A stretch of 64,000 nucleotides of DNA, taken from the NCBI GenBank assembly GCA_022571415.1, contig JACZXW010000001.1, forward strand, positions 31,705-95,704, given 5' to 3'. A model generated the notes under the pieces. It did not search any database. It worked only from the letters and a program-made list of their open reading frames with translations, and was not told where the DNA came from. Both the position numbers and the translations under genes were made by a program. The stretch's first letter is position 1, and every line of letters begins with the position of its first letter. Source of the DNA: Pseudomonadota bacterium (GTDB taxonomy: Bacteria; Pseudomonadota; Gammaproteobacteria; Pseudomonadales; Azotimanducaceae). This document shows positions 8,908 to 17,511 of the stretch, piece by piece.

Positions 8908-10248
8908 ATGAGCCGCGAAGGGAGTCTCGATGCCCCTATCCGACATCCGCTGGGTCAGGATAAACGGGAGTTTTTCGACGAGGATCGACTGGATAAAGAA
9001 CTAGAGCGTATTTTCGGAATCTGTCATGGTTGCCGGCGCTGCTTCAGCCTTTGTGAGACTTTCCCGACCTTGTTTGATCTTGTAGACGAATCGGAAACCA
9101 TGGAAGTCGATGGTGTGGCCAAGGAAGACTATGACAAGGTCATTGATCACTGTTATCAATGTGATATGTGTTATCAGACAAAATGCCCCTATGTGCCCCC
9201 GCACGAGTGGAATGTAGATTTCCCGCATCTGATGCTCCGGGCGAAAGCCGTAAAATTCAAGAAAAACGAGAGTAAGTTTCGCGACAGGCTGATAACTTCA
9301 ACCGACTTGATGGGGGCCGTTATCAGCACACCCGGGATCGCTCAGGCCGCCAATAGGGTCAACAAAATGAAGCCTTTCAGGAAATTGTTGGACTTCGTGT
9401 TGCAGATCCATCCTGACGCCAGCTTGCCTGAATATCAAAGCAATACCCTGAACAGGCGTACAAGAAAGCATGTCCCCGCTGATATCAAAGTCAAGCAAAC
9501 CGAAAGCACTCGCGGCAAGGTGGCGCTGTTTGCCACCTGTTATGGAAACTATAATGCGCCGGAACTGGGACAGGATCTTGTTCAGATTTTTGAACACAAT
9601 GGAATTCCCGTTAAAATAATAAGGGATGCACGTTGTTGCGGTATGCCAAAATACGAACTGGGCGACCTCGACACCGTGGAAAAATTGAAGCGCCATAACA
9701 TTCCTGTGCTGGCGAGGTTGGTTGATGAAGGCTACGATCTGGTTACCTTGATCCCTTCCTGCACACTGATGTTTAAACAGGAACTGCCCTTAATGTATCC
9801 AGATGAGTCGAGGGTAAAGAAGGTGCAACAGGCGATGTTCGACCCCTTTGAGTACCTGATGTTGAGGCACAAAGAGGGCTTACTGAAAACTGACTTCAAC
9901 AATTCTCTTGGGAAAGTTGCCTACCAGGTAGCGTGTCACCAGCGAGTGCAGAATATTGGAATGAAAACCCGGGATATTCTGCAGCTGATCCCTGGTACTG
10001 AGATTGTTCCTATTGAAAGATGTACCGGGCACGATGGCACCTACACGTTCAAATCAGAAAAACACGAAGCAGCCATGAAAATCCTGAAGCCAGTCGTTAG
10101 CAGAGTGCAGCAAAGCGAGGCGGCCCATTACACCAGTGATTGTGCGATGGCAGGAGCTCATATCGCGCACGGATTAGCAGATGGCACCAAAGCGACCCAC
10201 CCTCTCAGCCTGCTGAAATATGCCTATGGAAGTTTGGGGTCGGAGTAA
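8908..10248 (+). CDS. Rubrerythrin-associated Fe-S oxidoreductase (GlpC/HdrB-like)
   Basis: Two-cluster ferredoxin-type protein with CCG (cysteine-rich) domains, probably feeding electrons to the rubrerythrin encoded 15 bp upstream. N-terminal cluster motifs: CHGCRRCFSLC and CYQCDMCYQTKCP. The first CCG block is RDARCCGMPKYE; in the second the usual CCG is replaced by RCTGHDGTY, a variant I associate with rubrerythrin-linked members. The 446-residue protein ends AYGSLGSE, and the final LGSE plus TAA come from a repeat element. In many proteobacteria a DUF3501 gene completes this operon; here the repeat and the convergent rnt gene take that place. No membrane segment seen, so soluble. Confidence 0.85.
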   Translation: MSREGSLDAPIRHPLGQDKREFFDEDRLDKELERIFGICHGCRRCFSLCETFPTLFDLVDESETMEVDGVAKEDYDKVIDHCYQCDMCYQTKCPYVPPHEWNVDFPHLMLRAKAVKFKKNESKFRDRLITSTDLMGAVISTPGIAQAANRVNKMKPFRKLLDFVLQIHPDASLPEYQSNTLNRRTRKHVPADIKVKQTESTRGKVALFATCYGNYNAPELGQDLVQIFEHNGIPVKIIRDARCCGMPKYELGDLDTVEKLKRHNIPVLARLVDEGYDLVTLIPSCTLMFKQELPLMYPDESRVKKVQQAMFDPFEYLMLRHKEGLLKTDFNNSLGKVAYQVACHQRVQNIGMKTRDILQLIPGTEIVPIERCTGHDGTYTFKSEKHEAAMKILKPVVSRVQQSEAAHYTSDCAMAGAHIAHGLADGTKATHPLSLLKYAYGSLGSE

Positions 10249-10311
10249 AAACTCCACGGAAAGTCAAAGCTTGCACGTTTAGTGCTTGGAGTTTTTATTC
10301 CGACCCCAATT
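10233..10311. repeat. R element copy 2, shared stop for two convergent genes
   Basis: The arm at 10233-10254 (GGGGTCGGAGTAAAAACTC) and its inverted partner at about 10289-10309 (GAGTTTTTATTCCGACCCC) flank 34 bp. The left arm encodes the last residues LGSE and stop of the Fe-S oxidoreductase on the plus strand. The right arm, read on the minus strand, encodes the last residues LGSE and stop of RNase T. The two arms differ by one internal T/C change. Likely also a bidirectional terminator. Confidence 0.88.
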
Positions 10312-10933
10312 TTCCCTTGGACCCAAAAGCTCCGCGCCACTTGTTCACGATGGTACAGAATATTTCTGCTGTCTTGTCACAATCGTATCGGGCGGAATGT
10401 GCTTCTTCGGATTCGAAATCAATGCCTGCGGCAGCGCAGGCACGGGCCAGAACGGTTTGACCGTAGGCAAGGCCGCACAAGGTGGCGGTATCAAATGAGG
10501 AGAAGGGGTGAAAGGGAATACGCTTGAGATGACAACGTTCAGCGGCAACGTTGATGAAACCCTGATCAAAGGAAGCATTGTGGGCCACCATGATGGCGCG
10601 GTTGCAGCCGGTGCGTTTGATTTCTTTTCGTATGGCTTGGAATATCTCTCCCAGGGCCTTCGATTCCGAAACGGCCATACGAAGGGGGCTGAATGGATCA
10701 ATGCCGGTAAACTCCAGGGAAGCTTGTTCAATATTTGCCCCTTCAAAAGGTTCGATGTTGTAGAAATATCGTTCCCCCGGTACTAAAAGACCAGAATCAT
10801 CCATCGTAATGATGACGGCAGCGCATTCCAGCAACGCGTCCGTCTTGCTGTTGAAGCCCCCCGTTTCCAGATCCACGACCACAGGCAGGTAACCTCGGAA
10901 TCGATGTGCAATGGGTAGTTTGTCTTCGCTCAA
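10295..10933 (-). CDS. rnt: Ribonuclease T
   Basis: DEDDh 3'-5' exoribonuclease that trims tRNA 3' ends and matures 5S and 23S rRNA. Seen: VVDLETGGFN (catalytic Asp/Glu), KTDALLECAAV, CNRAIMVAHNASFDQGF and AHSARYDCDKTAEIF, all close to E. coli RNase T. The frame is open upstream into pyrC, but a TTG at 10933, one base after the pyrC stop and with AGGAAAA a few bases before it, gives 212 residues and the right N-terminus (E. coli 215). The normal end VNKWRGAFGSKGK is followed by LGSE from the repeat element. Co-transcribed with pyrC. Confidence 0.92.
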   Translation of the reverse strand: MSEDKLPIAHRFRGYLPVVVDLETGGFNSKTDALLECAAVIITMDDSGLLVPGERYFYNIEPFEGANIEQASLEFTGIDPFSPLRMAVSESKALGEIFQAIRKEIKRTGCNRAIMVAHNASFDQGFINVAAERCHLKRIPFHPFSSFDTATLCGLAYGQTVLARACAAAGIDFESEEAHSARYDCDKTAEIFCTIVNKWRGAFGSKGKLGSE

Positions 10934-10934
10934 T

Positions 10935-11978
10935 CTATTTTCCTGGTGTGACAAGCCAGCGAATTTGCTTACCACTTCTGATCGGGACCAGTTCATCCGG
11001 ACCGAATGGCAGGGACACCGGCACATCCCAAGTCTGTTCTAACAACGTAATAGTGTCTGAATTTCTGGGTAACCCGTAAAAATCCGACCCATGATGGCTT
11101 GCAAAACCTTCTAGCTGCTCCAGCTTGTCAATGGAATCAAATGCCTCCGCGTAAAGTTCAATCGCTGCGTGAGCTGTATAGCTTCCAGCGGCGCAGCCGC
11201 AAATATTTTCCTTGGCTGCGCGCGGATGAGGGGCGGAATCGGTTCCAAGGAAAAACTTCGGGTTCCCGGACGTGGCGGCGTTCAGCAACGCCCGTTGATG
11301 CTCCTTTCGCTTCAATACAGGAAGACAATAAAAAATCGGTTTCACGCCGCCAGCGAGAAGGTCGTTTCGATTAAACAGCAGGTGGTGTGCGGTGATTGTT
11401 GCTGCGACCAAATCTGGTGCCTGCAGTACAAATTCAACCGCCTGTCTGGTGGTGATGTGTTCGAATATGATTTTCAACGAGGGGAAGGCATCTACAATGG
11501 GTCGTAATTGTTGTTCGATAAATACGGCTTCGCGGTCAAAGATGTCAACATCATTGTCTGTAACCTCGCCGTGAACAGCCAAAGGCATACCGTGCTTCTG
11601 CATGGCTTCGAAGGTGGGATACAGGCTCTTTACTGTTTCAATACCTGTCTCGGCATTGGTGGTGGAACCTGCGGGGTAGAGCTTGAAGGCGCTGATGAAT
11701 CCAGATTGGCTGGCCCGCACAACGGAACCTTCATCGGTCTCGTCTGTTAGATATAATGTCATCAGTGGTGAAAAGCAGGAATTGTCAGGTACTAACGAAA
11801 CAATTCGGTCGCGATACTGTCGCGCCTGGTCCACGTCCGAAACGGGTGGGACGAGGTTAGGCATAACGATCGCGCGACCGAAATAGCGACTGATATCACG
11901 CACGGTGGATGGCAGATAATCACCATCCCTTAAGTGAACGTGCCAGTCATCTGGGCGGGTGATCGTCAAGGTACGCAT
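10935..11978 (-). CDS. pyrC: Dihydroorotase, PyrC type I
   Basis: Zinc amidohydrolase that cyclises carbamoyl-aspartate to dihydroorotate in pyrimidine synthesis. The N-terminal [15 protein letters not shown] holds the metal-binding HxH; other conserved blocks are [34 protein letters not shown] and GTDSAPH. At 347 residues it matches E. coli PyrC (348). ATG start at 11978. First gene of a two-gene unit with rnt. Upstream lies a long non-coding stretch with two hairpin elements before argG on the opposite strand. Confidence 0.95.
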   Translation of the reverse strand: MRTLTITRPDDWHVHLRDGDYLPSTVRDISRYFGRAIVMPNLVPPVSDVDQARQYRDRIVSLVPDNSCFSPLMTLYLTDETDEGSVVRASQSGFISAFKLYPAGSTTNAETGIETVKSLYPTFEAMQKHGMPLAVHGEVTDNDVDIFDREAVFIEQQLRPIVDAFPSLKIIFEHITTRQAVEFVLQAPDLVAATITAHHLLFNRNDLLAGGVKPIFYCLPVLKRKEHQRALLNAATSGNPKFFLGTDSAPHPRAAKENICGCAAGSYTAHAAIELYAEAFDSIDKLEQLEGFASHHGSDFYGLPRNSDTITLLEQTWDVPVSLPFGPDELVPIRSGKQIRWLVTPGK

Positions 11979-12129
11979 GGCGCGGATTGTAACATTTCTG
12001 TAGACCCCTTTTTCTGGTAGTCGTCCTGATTTAGTTGGTTATCCTGGTTGACTGACCGGAAGGCAATATCAATTTGGCTGGATTGGGCGCTATAACTTTG
12101 GCGTTTTATTATCAATCTCGGTTTCACTC

Positions 12130-12277
12130 GCAGAAGGCTTGCCCAGGCCTCTCTCCTCCGCTGGCTTGCGGCCCTCCGGCCCTGCCTTCACTACGGCAGA
12201 AGCCCTTGCAGGTCTTCTTCCTTCGTTCAGCGCTGCGCTTTAACGGCTACGGAGAGAGGCCTGGGCAAGCCTTCTGC
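12130..12277 (+). repeat. Long hairpin element A1
   Basis: 148-bp element bounded by a perfect 27-bp inverted repeat: left arm 12130-12156 (begins GCAGAAGGCTTG), right arm 12251-12277. The 94-bp core begins CCGCTGGCTTGCGGCC and ends GCTTTAACGGCTAC. The core is clearly homologous to that of A2 (in the opposite orientation), but the arms differ in sequence from those of A2 while staying fully self-complementary. Confidence 0.9.
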
Positions 12278-12332
12278 TAGGGTTCTGAACACTACTAACG
12301 TTTCAATGTATTCCGATTCAAGTTAGAGCAGA

Positions 12333-12491
12333 AGAAAATATCAACAGGTTCCCTTGCCGTAGCCGTAAAAGCGAAGCACCGAGTGACGAGGGAGGGGGCC
12401 GCCATCGGACCCGCAGGGGCTCGTGAGGAAGTGAGGGCAGGCCGGCGGGCTGCAAGCCAGCGGGAGGCAAGGGAACCTGTTGATATTTTCT
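12333..12491 (-). repeat. Long hairpin element A2
   Basis: 159-bp element with a perfect 26-bp inverted repeat: left arm 12333-12358 (begins AGAAAATATCAACAGG), right arm 12466-12491. Read on the minus strand its core begins CCGCTGGCTTGCAGCC and ends GCTTTTACGGCTAC, matching A1. It lies 55 bp from A1 in inverted orientation. Only AGAA, CAGG and a pyrimidine-rich end are shared between the A1 and A2 arms. Confidence 0.9.
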
Positions 12492-12633
12492 GGATCTACT
12501 CAATCGGTCTGCTACTTGATTTCTATTTTGTTGGGTGCATATTCCAAACACTTGTATCTAGTGGTTTGCGATGGGTCAAACATGTACTATAGCGCCCTTT
12601 CTTTTTGCACTCTGGCACGAAGGTAGGCAGAAG

Positions 12634-13854
12634 ATGAGTGAAATAGACAAGGTGGTGTTAGCCTATTCGGGGGGACTGGATACTTCCGTCATTCTCAAGT
12701 GGTTGCAGGAAACCTACGATTGCGAGGTCGTCACATACACTGCCGACCTGGGTCAGGGAGAGGAACTGGAACCTGCTCGTGAAAAAGCCGCCAGCATGGG
12801 TGTGAAGGAAATCTATATTGATGATGTGCGTGAAGAATTTGCACGCGACTTCGTATTCCCCATGTTTCGTTGCAATACTGTCTATGAAGGCGAGTATTTG
12901 TTGGGGACGAGTATCGCCAGACCGTTGATTGCGAAACGGCTGATCGATATTGCCAATGAAACCGGAGCTCAGGCGATAGCCCATGGTGCAACGGGTAAAG
13001 GTAATGACCAGGTGCGATTTGAATTGGGGGCTTATGCGCTCAAGCCGGATATTAAGGTGATAGCGCCGTGGCGTGAGTGGGAATTAACCTCCCGTGAATC
13101 GCTGATGGAATATTGTGAAAAGCACCAGATCAAGGTCGAGCAGAAACACGAAAGTGGCAAGTCTCCTTATTCGATGGATGCGAACCTGCTGCATATTTCA
13201 TACGAGGGTGGGATTCTTGAAGATCCTAATGTAGAACCCGAAGAGTCCATGTGGCTGTGGTCGGTTTCTCCCGAGGCTGCACCGGACAGGCCCACCTATA
13301 TCGACTTAACCTATAAAAATGGTGATGCTACCGGGATTGATGGCGTTACCATGACGCCGGCTGAAGTACTGGTGCACCTTAATAAAGTTGGTGGTGACAA
13401 TGGTGTAGGCAGGGTTGATATCGTTGAAAACAGATACGTGGGTATGAAGGCGCGGGGTTGTTATGAAACCCCCGGGGGCACTATTTTGTTAAAGGGTCAT
13501 CGAGCTATTGAATCTATCACACTGGACCGTGAGCTGGCTCATCTGAAGGACGAGTTGATGCCGAGATATGCGAACCTGATTTATAATGGTTATTGGTGGT
13601 CGCCGGAACGAAAAGCAATGCAGGCGCTAATTGATGATTCGCAACGGTACGTGACCGGCACAGTTCGATTAAAGCTTTACAAAGGTAATGTCATGGTAGT
13701 TGGCAGGGAGTCCAGTAGCGACAGCCTGTATGACAGTGACGTTGTAACCTTTGAAGATGATGCAGGTGAGTACGATCAGGCTGATGCGGCAGGTTTTATC
13801 AAGCTGAACGCGTTGCGCTTGAAGATCGCAAGCAAGAAAGGCAGAAAATTATAG
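12634..13854 (+). CDS. argG: Argininosuccinate synthase
   Basis: ATP-dependent ligation of citrulline and aspartate, the penultimate step of arginine synthesis. The frame is open from 12571, but ATG 12634 with AGGTAGG upstream gives the family N-terminus [18 protein letters not shown]; the PP-loop SGGLDTS is at residues 12-18. Further blocks: [24 protein letters not shown] and [18 protein letters not shown]. The 406-residue length and short-type architecture are normal for proteobacteria such as Pseudomonas. Convergent with nth, 17 bp apart. Monocistronic; upstream is the hairpin-rich region. Confidence 0.96.
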   Translation: MSEIDKVVLAYSGGLDTSVILKWLQETYDCEVVTYTADLGQGEELEPAREKAASMGVKEIYIDDVREEFARDFVFPMFRCNTVYEGEYLLGTSIARPLIAKRLIDIANETGAQAIAHGATGKGNDQVRFELGAYALKPDIKVIAPWREWELTSRESLMEYCEKHQIKVEQKHESGKSPYSMDANLLHISYEGGILEDPNVEPEESMWLWSVSPEAAPDRPTYIDLTYKNGDATGIDGVTMTPAEVLVHLNKVGGDNGVGRVDIVENRYVGMKARGCYETPGGTILLKGHRAIESITLDRELAHLKDELMPRYANLIYNGYWWSPERKAMQALIDDSQRYVTGTVRLKLYKGNVMVVGRESSSDSLYDSDVVTFEDDAGEYDQADAAGFIKLNALRLKIASKKGRKL

Positions 13855-13871
13855 GGATCTTCCCTAACGCC

Positions 13872-14516
13872 CTAATCGTCCAGGTCCTTCTTCTTTAGTT
13901 TATATTCACACAGATCGTAAACCACACAAGCGCCGCATCGAGGACTGCGTGCGGTGCACACGTATCGACCGTGGAGGATCAACCAGTGGTGTGCATCGCG
14001 AATGAATTCGTCCGGGATGACCTTTAACAGTTTTTCTTCAACTTGCAGCACTGTCTTTCCAGGTGCAAATCTGGTTCGGTTGGAAATCCTGAAAATATGG
14101 GTATCCACCGCCATGGTCGGCTCGCCAAACGCGGTGTTCAGCACAACGTTAGCTGTTTTTCTGCCGACTCCCGCCAGAGCTTCGAGTTCCTTTCTTGTTC
14201 GAGGTACGACAGATTGATGCCGGTCAATCAGCATTTTGCAGGTCTTAATAATGTTGCTTGCCTTTGTGTTGAATAACCCGATGGTTTTGATGTAGCTCTT
14301 TAGCTTCTTTTCCCCAAGCTCGTAAATGGATTCGGGAGTGTTGGCGACTGAAAACAGTATCGAAGTTGCCTTGTTTACACTCACATCGGTAGCTTGTGCG
14401 GAAAGAATGACAGAGATTAGAAGCTCGAACGTTGAGCCGTATTTTAACTCCGTGGTTGGCGTAGGATTTTCCTGCCTCAGTCTGGCAAGGAACTGAAACC
14501 GTTTATCGGCATTCAC
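13872..14516 (-). CDS. nth: Endonuclease III
   Basis: DNA glycosylase/AP lyase for oxidised pyrimidines. Helix-hairpin-helix LAGVGRKTANVV with the catalytic Lys, AVDTHIFR with the catalytic Asp, and the C-terminal [4Fe-4S] loop C-x6-C-x2-C-x5-C (CTARSPRCGACVVYDLC). An ATG at 14549 is possible, but GTG 14516 overlaps the rsxE stop as GTGA and gives 214 residues starting VNADKRFQFL, in line with E. coli (211). Last gene of the rsx operon, the usual gammaproteobacterial arrangement. Confidence 0.95.
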   Translation of the reverse strand: MNADKRFQFLARLRQENPTPTTELKYGSTFELLISVILSAQATDVSVNKATSILFSVANTPESIYELGEKKLKSYIKTIGLFNTKASNIIKTCKMLIDRHQSVVPRTRKELEALAGVGRKTANVVLNTAFGEPTMAVDTHIFRISNRTRFAPGKTVLQVEEKLLKVIPDEFIRDAHHWLILHGRYVCTARSPRCGACVVYDLCEYKLKKKDLDD

Positions 14517-15133
14517 GCTGATAACCTGTTCTTCAAGGCGATTACGCATCCAAGGGTAAGAAATGCTCCCGGTGGCAGTACCAGCAGGAGGAATCCCGAT
14601 TCCCGGAATCTTAACTCCAGGTTATACCCGGATTCACCCAGCAACAGCTGCATATTGCTAAACAATGTTCCCATGCCAATAATTTCTCGAACAGTCCCCA
14701 TCAGAAGAAGTACACCCAGGAATCCGCACCCCATCATAAATCCGTCCAGTGTGGCGTATCCGATTGCATTTCTGCTGGCGAAGCTTGTCGCCCGGCCGAG
14801 TAATGTGCAGTTGGTCACAATGAGGGCGACGAACAAACCGATGCGCTGGTGAAGATCAAAAAACCAGTATTGCAGCAGAATATCAGCCAGGGTCACGAAA
14901 CTTGCGATCACCATAATTTGGGCAGGCAGACGGATACTGTCATGCAGCATGCCCCGGAAAAGGCTGATAAACAGATTGGAGAATGTCAGTACTGCAAGGG
15001 TGGTTAACCCAAGCCCCAACGCCGACGAGAATGTATTTGAAACAGCCAGCAGGGGGCACAATCCCAGGAGTTGAACCATTGCTGGATTGTTGGTCCATAA
15101 TCCTTCGACAGTAATCGTTCTAATGCTGTTCAT
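14513..15133 (-). CDS. rsxE: Rsx/Rnf electron transport complex, subunit E
   Basis: Integral membrane subunit of the Rsx/Rnf redox-driven ion pump, homologous to RsxA and facing it in the membrane. Seen: NPAMVQLLGLCPLLAVSNTF (the conserved Cys in GLCP), ALIVTNCTLLGRA (Cys in TNC), and about six hydrophobic segments. These Cys residues are thought to ligate an intramembrane Fe-S cluster with RsxA. At 206 residues it is shorter than E. coli RsxE (231) because the C-terminal tail is reduced. Start overlaps the end of rsxG by 14 bp; stop overlaps the nth start. Confidence 0.93.
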   Translation of the reverse strand: MNSIRTITVEGLWTNNPAMVQLLGLCPLLAVSNTFSSALGLGLTTLAVLTFSNLFISLFRGMLHDSIRLPAQIMVIASFVTLADILLQYWFFDLHQRIGLFVALIVTNCTLLGRATSFASRNAIGYATLDGFMMGCGFLGVLLLMGTVREIIGMGTLFSNMQLLLGESGYNLELRFRESGFLLLVLPPGAFLTLGCVIALKNRLSA

Positions 15134-15686
15134 GATAGCTATCCACCGACTTTATCCATTTGGTCGAGTTATTTAGAGCCGTTAGTAACCCGGTTCGTAC
15201 AGAGAGAACCATGGCCCGGGAAGTGATTGTGGCACCGGTAAAATGATCGAAGTCGCCACCATCTTTTGCAAGCGACCAGTTATTTCCTGCAAGCGATGTC
15301 CCGTCAAAATTCCGGATCCATGCCGAGACCTGTGTATCGATTTTATCGCCGATACCGGGGGTTTCCTGGTGTTCATACACCCGCACACCCCTGATTTCCT
15401 GGCTCAGATCAATAGCGATCCAGGCGCTGATGTTACCGTTGTAACCCTGCTTCGTGGACTGCCCGAATATAAAGCCTGTCAGTTCACCATCAAGTTCTGA
15501 AAAATAGAGACCGTCATCAAGTTGCATGATGTTCTCGGAAGTTTTCCCCAACACCGCCAGAAGTTGCCTGGTAGCATATTGCTGCTGGTTTTCAACAATC
15601 GTGCCTTTGGTCAAAGCATGCAAAGTACTGATCAAAAGGCCACAGACAGCAGCCAGCAGCACCAGGGTTGTTATGGGGGATTTCAT
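15120..15686 (-). CDS. rsxG: Rsx/Rnf electron transport complex, subunit G
   Basis: Periplasmic, membrane-anchored flavoprotein carrying covalent FMN. One N-terminal membrane segment (residues 5-23). The FMN attachment motif TGAT is at residues 150-153 (HFTGATITS), with T153 the expected attachment site; the upstream QETPGIGDKI block is also conserved. Length 188 residues, slightly shorter than E. coli RsxG. Overlaps rsxD by ATGA and rsxE by 14 bp, so tightly coupled in the operon. All catalytic features look intact, which implies that the shortened complex is functional. Confidence 0.93.
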   Translation of the reverse strand: MKSPITTLVLLAAVCGLLISTLHALTKGTIVENQQQYATRQLLAVLGKTSENIMQLDDGLYFSELDGELTGFIFGQSTKQGYNGNISAWIAIDLSQEIRGVRVYEHQETPGIGDKIDTQVSAWIRNFDGTSLAGNNWSLAKDGGDFDHFTGATITSRAMVLSVRTGLLTALNNSTKWIKSVDSYHEQH

Positions 15687-16615
15687 TGATTGCCCCGCAG
15701 TTGCGGTTTGATCCGGTATTCAATGTAATCGATTAACGGGCTGCAGCCATTCATCAACAAAATAGCGAAAGCAATTCCTTCAGGATAGGCGCCTGAACTG
15801 CGGATGATGAAGGTGAGTGAGCCTATACCGATTCCAAATAATGCTTGTCCCCGGGGCGAGTCAGGGGAAGTCACCGGATCTGTGACGACAAAGAAAGCCC
15901 CCATCATGGTGGCGCCTGAAAATAAATGGAACAATGGTGAGCCGAAGCTATCGGAGCTGCCACCATCGAAGAACCATAGGGATAACAGGGCCAGTGTGGT
16001 CAGCATGGCGGCGGGTGCAATCCAGTTGCATGCCTTGATAAACAGCAGGTAGAGCCCGCCAATCAGAAACCCGGCATTGATCACAAACCAGGCGGTCCAG
16101 TTGCTGCTGCCGAATTTTTGCCAGTATTCCTCGACCGTTATTGCGCCGCGAAACTTGAACTCATCCAGAGGTGTTGCTCCGCTAATTCCGTCCACCATTG
16201 ATGTCAGAGCTGCGTTTGACGGTACGGGCCAGTCTGACATGGCAAGAGGAAAAGAAATAATCAGTACCGCGAACCCAACCATCGCCGGGTTGAACAGGTT
16301 TTGACCCAGACCTCCATAGAAATGTTTGGCAAAAATGATAGCGAATATACATGCCACGAGAATCATCCACACCGGAAGGTATGGCGGTAATGCCAAGCCA
16401 ATCAATGCCCCGGTCAGCAGGGCGCTGCCGTCTCTCGCGGTAGTGGCTGGGATCCCTCGTAACCTGAGTGCTATAAGTTCACACAGCAGCGCAAACAGCA
16501 TTGCAGAGGCGACATTGAAGACAATGCCAGGACCGAAGTAGTAAGCGGTTGCCAGAAATCCTGGCAGCAGGGCGATTTGGACCTGATACATCAACTTACT
16601 GGTATGCAAGGTCAT
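15683..16615 (-). CDS. rsxD: Rsx/Rnf electron transport complex, subunit D
   Basis: Polytopic membrane subunit of the NqrB/RnfD family with covalent FMN, thought to form part of the ion channel. Signs: ARDGSALLTGALIGLALPP, GGLGQNLFNPAMVGFA, the FMN motif SGAT at residues 145-148, and the second conserved block GATMMGAFFVVTDPVTSP. It has 310 residues against 352 in E. coli. Overlaps the preceding rsxB-rsxC fusion by ATGA, so no rsxC fits between them. Membrane segments are regular throughout. Confidence 0.93.
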   Translation of the reverse strand: MTLHTSKLMYQVQIALLPGFLATAYYFGPGIVFNVASAMLFALLCELIALRLRGIPATTARDGSALLTGALIGLALPPYLPVWMILVACIFAIIFAKHFYGGLGQNLFNPAMVGFAVLIISFPLAMSDWPVPSNAALTSMVDGISGATPLDEFKFRGAITVEEYWQKFGSSNWTAWFVINAGFLIGGLYLLFIKACNWIAPAAMLTTLALLSLWFFDGGSSDSFGSPLFHLFSGATMMGAFFVVTDPVTSPDSPRGQALFGIGIGSLTFIIRSSGAYPEGIAFAILLMNGCSPLIDYIEYRIKPQLRGNQ

Positions 16616-17511
16616 TGCCCGTTCTTGATGCTAGCCAGCAGTGCTGCTGTTTCAGCTTTAGTGGGTCGTTTGTGACTCTTTGCCGTGCTGGCGATCAGCC
16701 TGCTTTCTCTGCGAGAAAATCTCGATTCTATGTATTCGGCTTTGATCCGCTCCCTTTTTTGTTCAAGGACTGCGTGCTTTGTGTTTTTGAAGATTGCAGT
16801 CAGGGGGATCTGGCTGGGACAGACACGGTCACAAAGGTGGCATTCGATGCAGTCCTGTAATCTCAGGGACTCTGCAATCGCAGTGGAGTTTTTATACAGG
16901 AGTAGTTGTTGTGGGGCGAGATCCTGCGGGCAGACTTCCATACAAATGCCACAGTGAATGCAGGGTTGGCTGTGATCCGGGTGAGCCGGTGCCGATTCTT
17001 CATGGGTGCCCAGACTAATCATGTCGATGCAATCAACCGGACAAGGTGCGATACATAACTCGCAGCCGGTACATTCTGCAGCGATGACCGTATGCATCAT
17101 CTGCGGCGCACCGATGATTGCGTCTACCGGACAAGCCTGTATACATAGTGTGCATCCTATACATTCAGGTTCTCGGATTGATGCGACCGCAGGTGCGCTC
17201 GATGTGCCGCACGATTCATCCAATTGCACAAAATCTTTTCCTAACAGGTCTGCTAACGCGCGAATCGTACTATCGCCACCAGGCGGACATTTGTTAATGG
17301 CTTCTCCGGACGCAATTGCCTGGGCATAGGGCTCGCAACCTGGATACCCGCACTGCGCACATTGGGTCTGTGGCAGAAGTTTGTTGATCAGCCGAGTCAC
17401 GTCATCGCCCTTGTCCTGCCAGCGACGACTGCTGAGCAGCAATCCTCCCCCGGATACAAGTCCGATGGCAGCGAGCAGCGTGACACCCGCCAGAATCTCC
17501 GTCAGCATCAT
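16612..17511 (-). CDS. rsxB: RsxB fused to the C-terminal ferredoxin domain of RsxC
   Basis: 299 residues. 1-27: N-terminal membrane anchor. 51-75: RsxB cluster (CAQCGYPGC...KCPPGG, Cys 51, 54, 59, 75). 117-157: two ferredoxin clusters (C117, 120, 123, 127 and C147, 150, 153, 157), as in ordinary RsxB. After a short linker, residues 184-231 carry two more clusters ([20 protein letters not shown], then [16 protein letters not shown]) and a basic Arg/Lys-rich tail. These last two motifs and the tail are the RsxC C-terminus, not RsxB. The normal RsxC N-terminal part (NADH- and FMN-binding, SLBB) is absent, and the gene overlaps rsxA and rsxD by 4 bp each, so a separate rsxC cannot be present here. 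Electron entry must differ from standard NADH-linked Rsx. Confidence 0.93.
   Translation of the reverse strand: MMLTEILAGVTLLAAIGLVSGGGLLLSSRRWQDKGDDVTRLINKLLPQTQCAQCGYPGCEPYAQAIASGEAINKCPPGGDSTIRALADLLGKDFVQLDESCGTSSAPAVASIREPECIGCTLCIQACPVDAIIGAPQMMHTVIAAECTGCELCIAPCPVDCIDMISLGTHEESAPAHPDHSQPCIHCGICMEVCPQDLAPQQLLLYKNSTAIAESLRLQDCIECHLCDRVCPSQIPLTAIFKNTKHAVLEQKRERIKAEYIESRFSRRESRLIASTAKSHKRPTKAETAALLASIKNGQ

Larger units (their letters stand above)
11979..12633. other. Non-coding region between divergent pyrC and argG
   Basis: No credible gene. The short open frames here run through the arms of the two hairpin elements at 12130-12277 and 12333-12491 and have no ribosome-binding site or known domain. 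What remains is about 150 bp upstream of pyrC and 140 bp upstream of argG, enough for both promoters. In Pseudomonas I recall a motY-like gene next to pyrC at this place; nothing like it is seen. Confidence 0.7.

Noticed and set aside
12074..12551. Two short open frames inside the A1 and A2 hairpins
   Set aside because: Each lies on the palindromic arms and core; no homology to known proteins and no ribosome-binding site.
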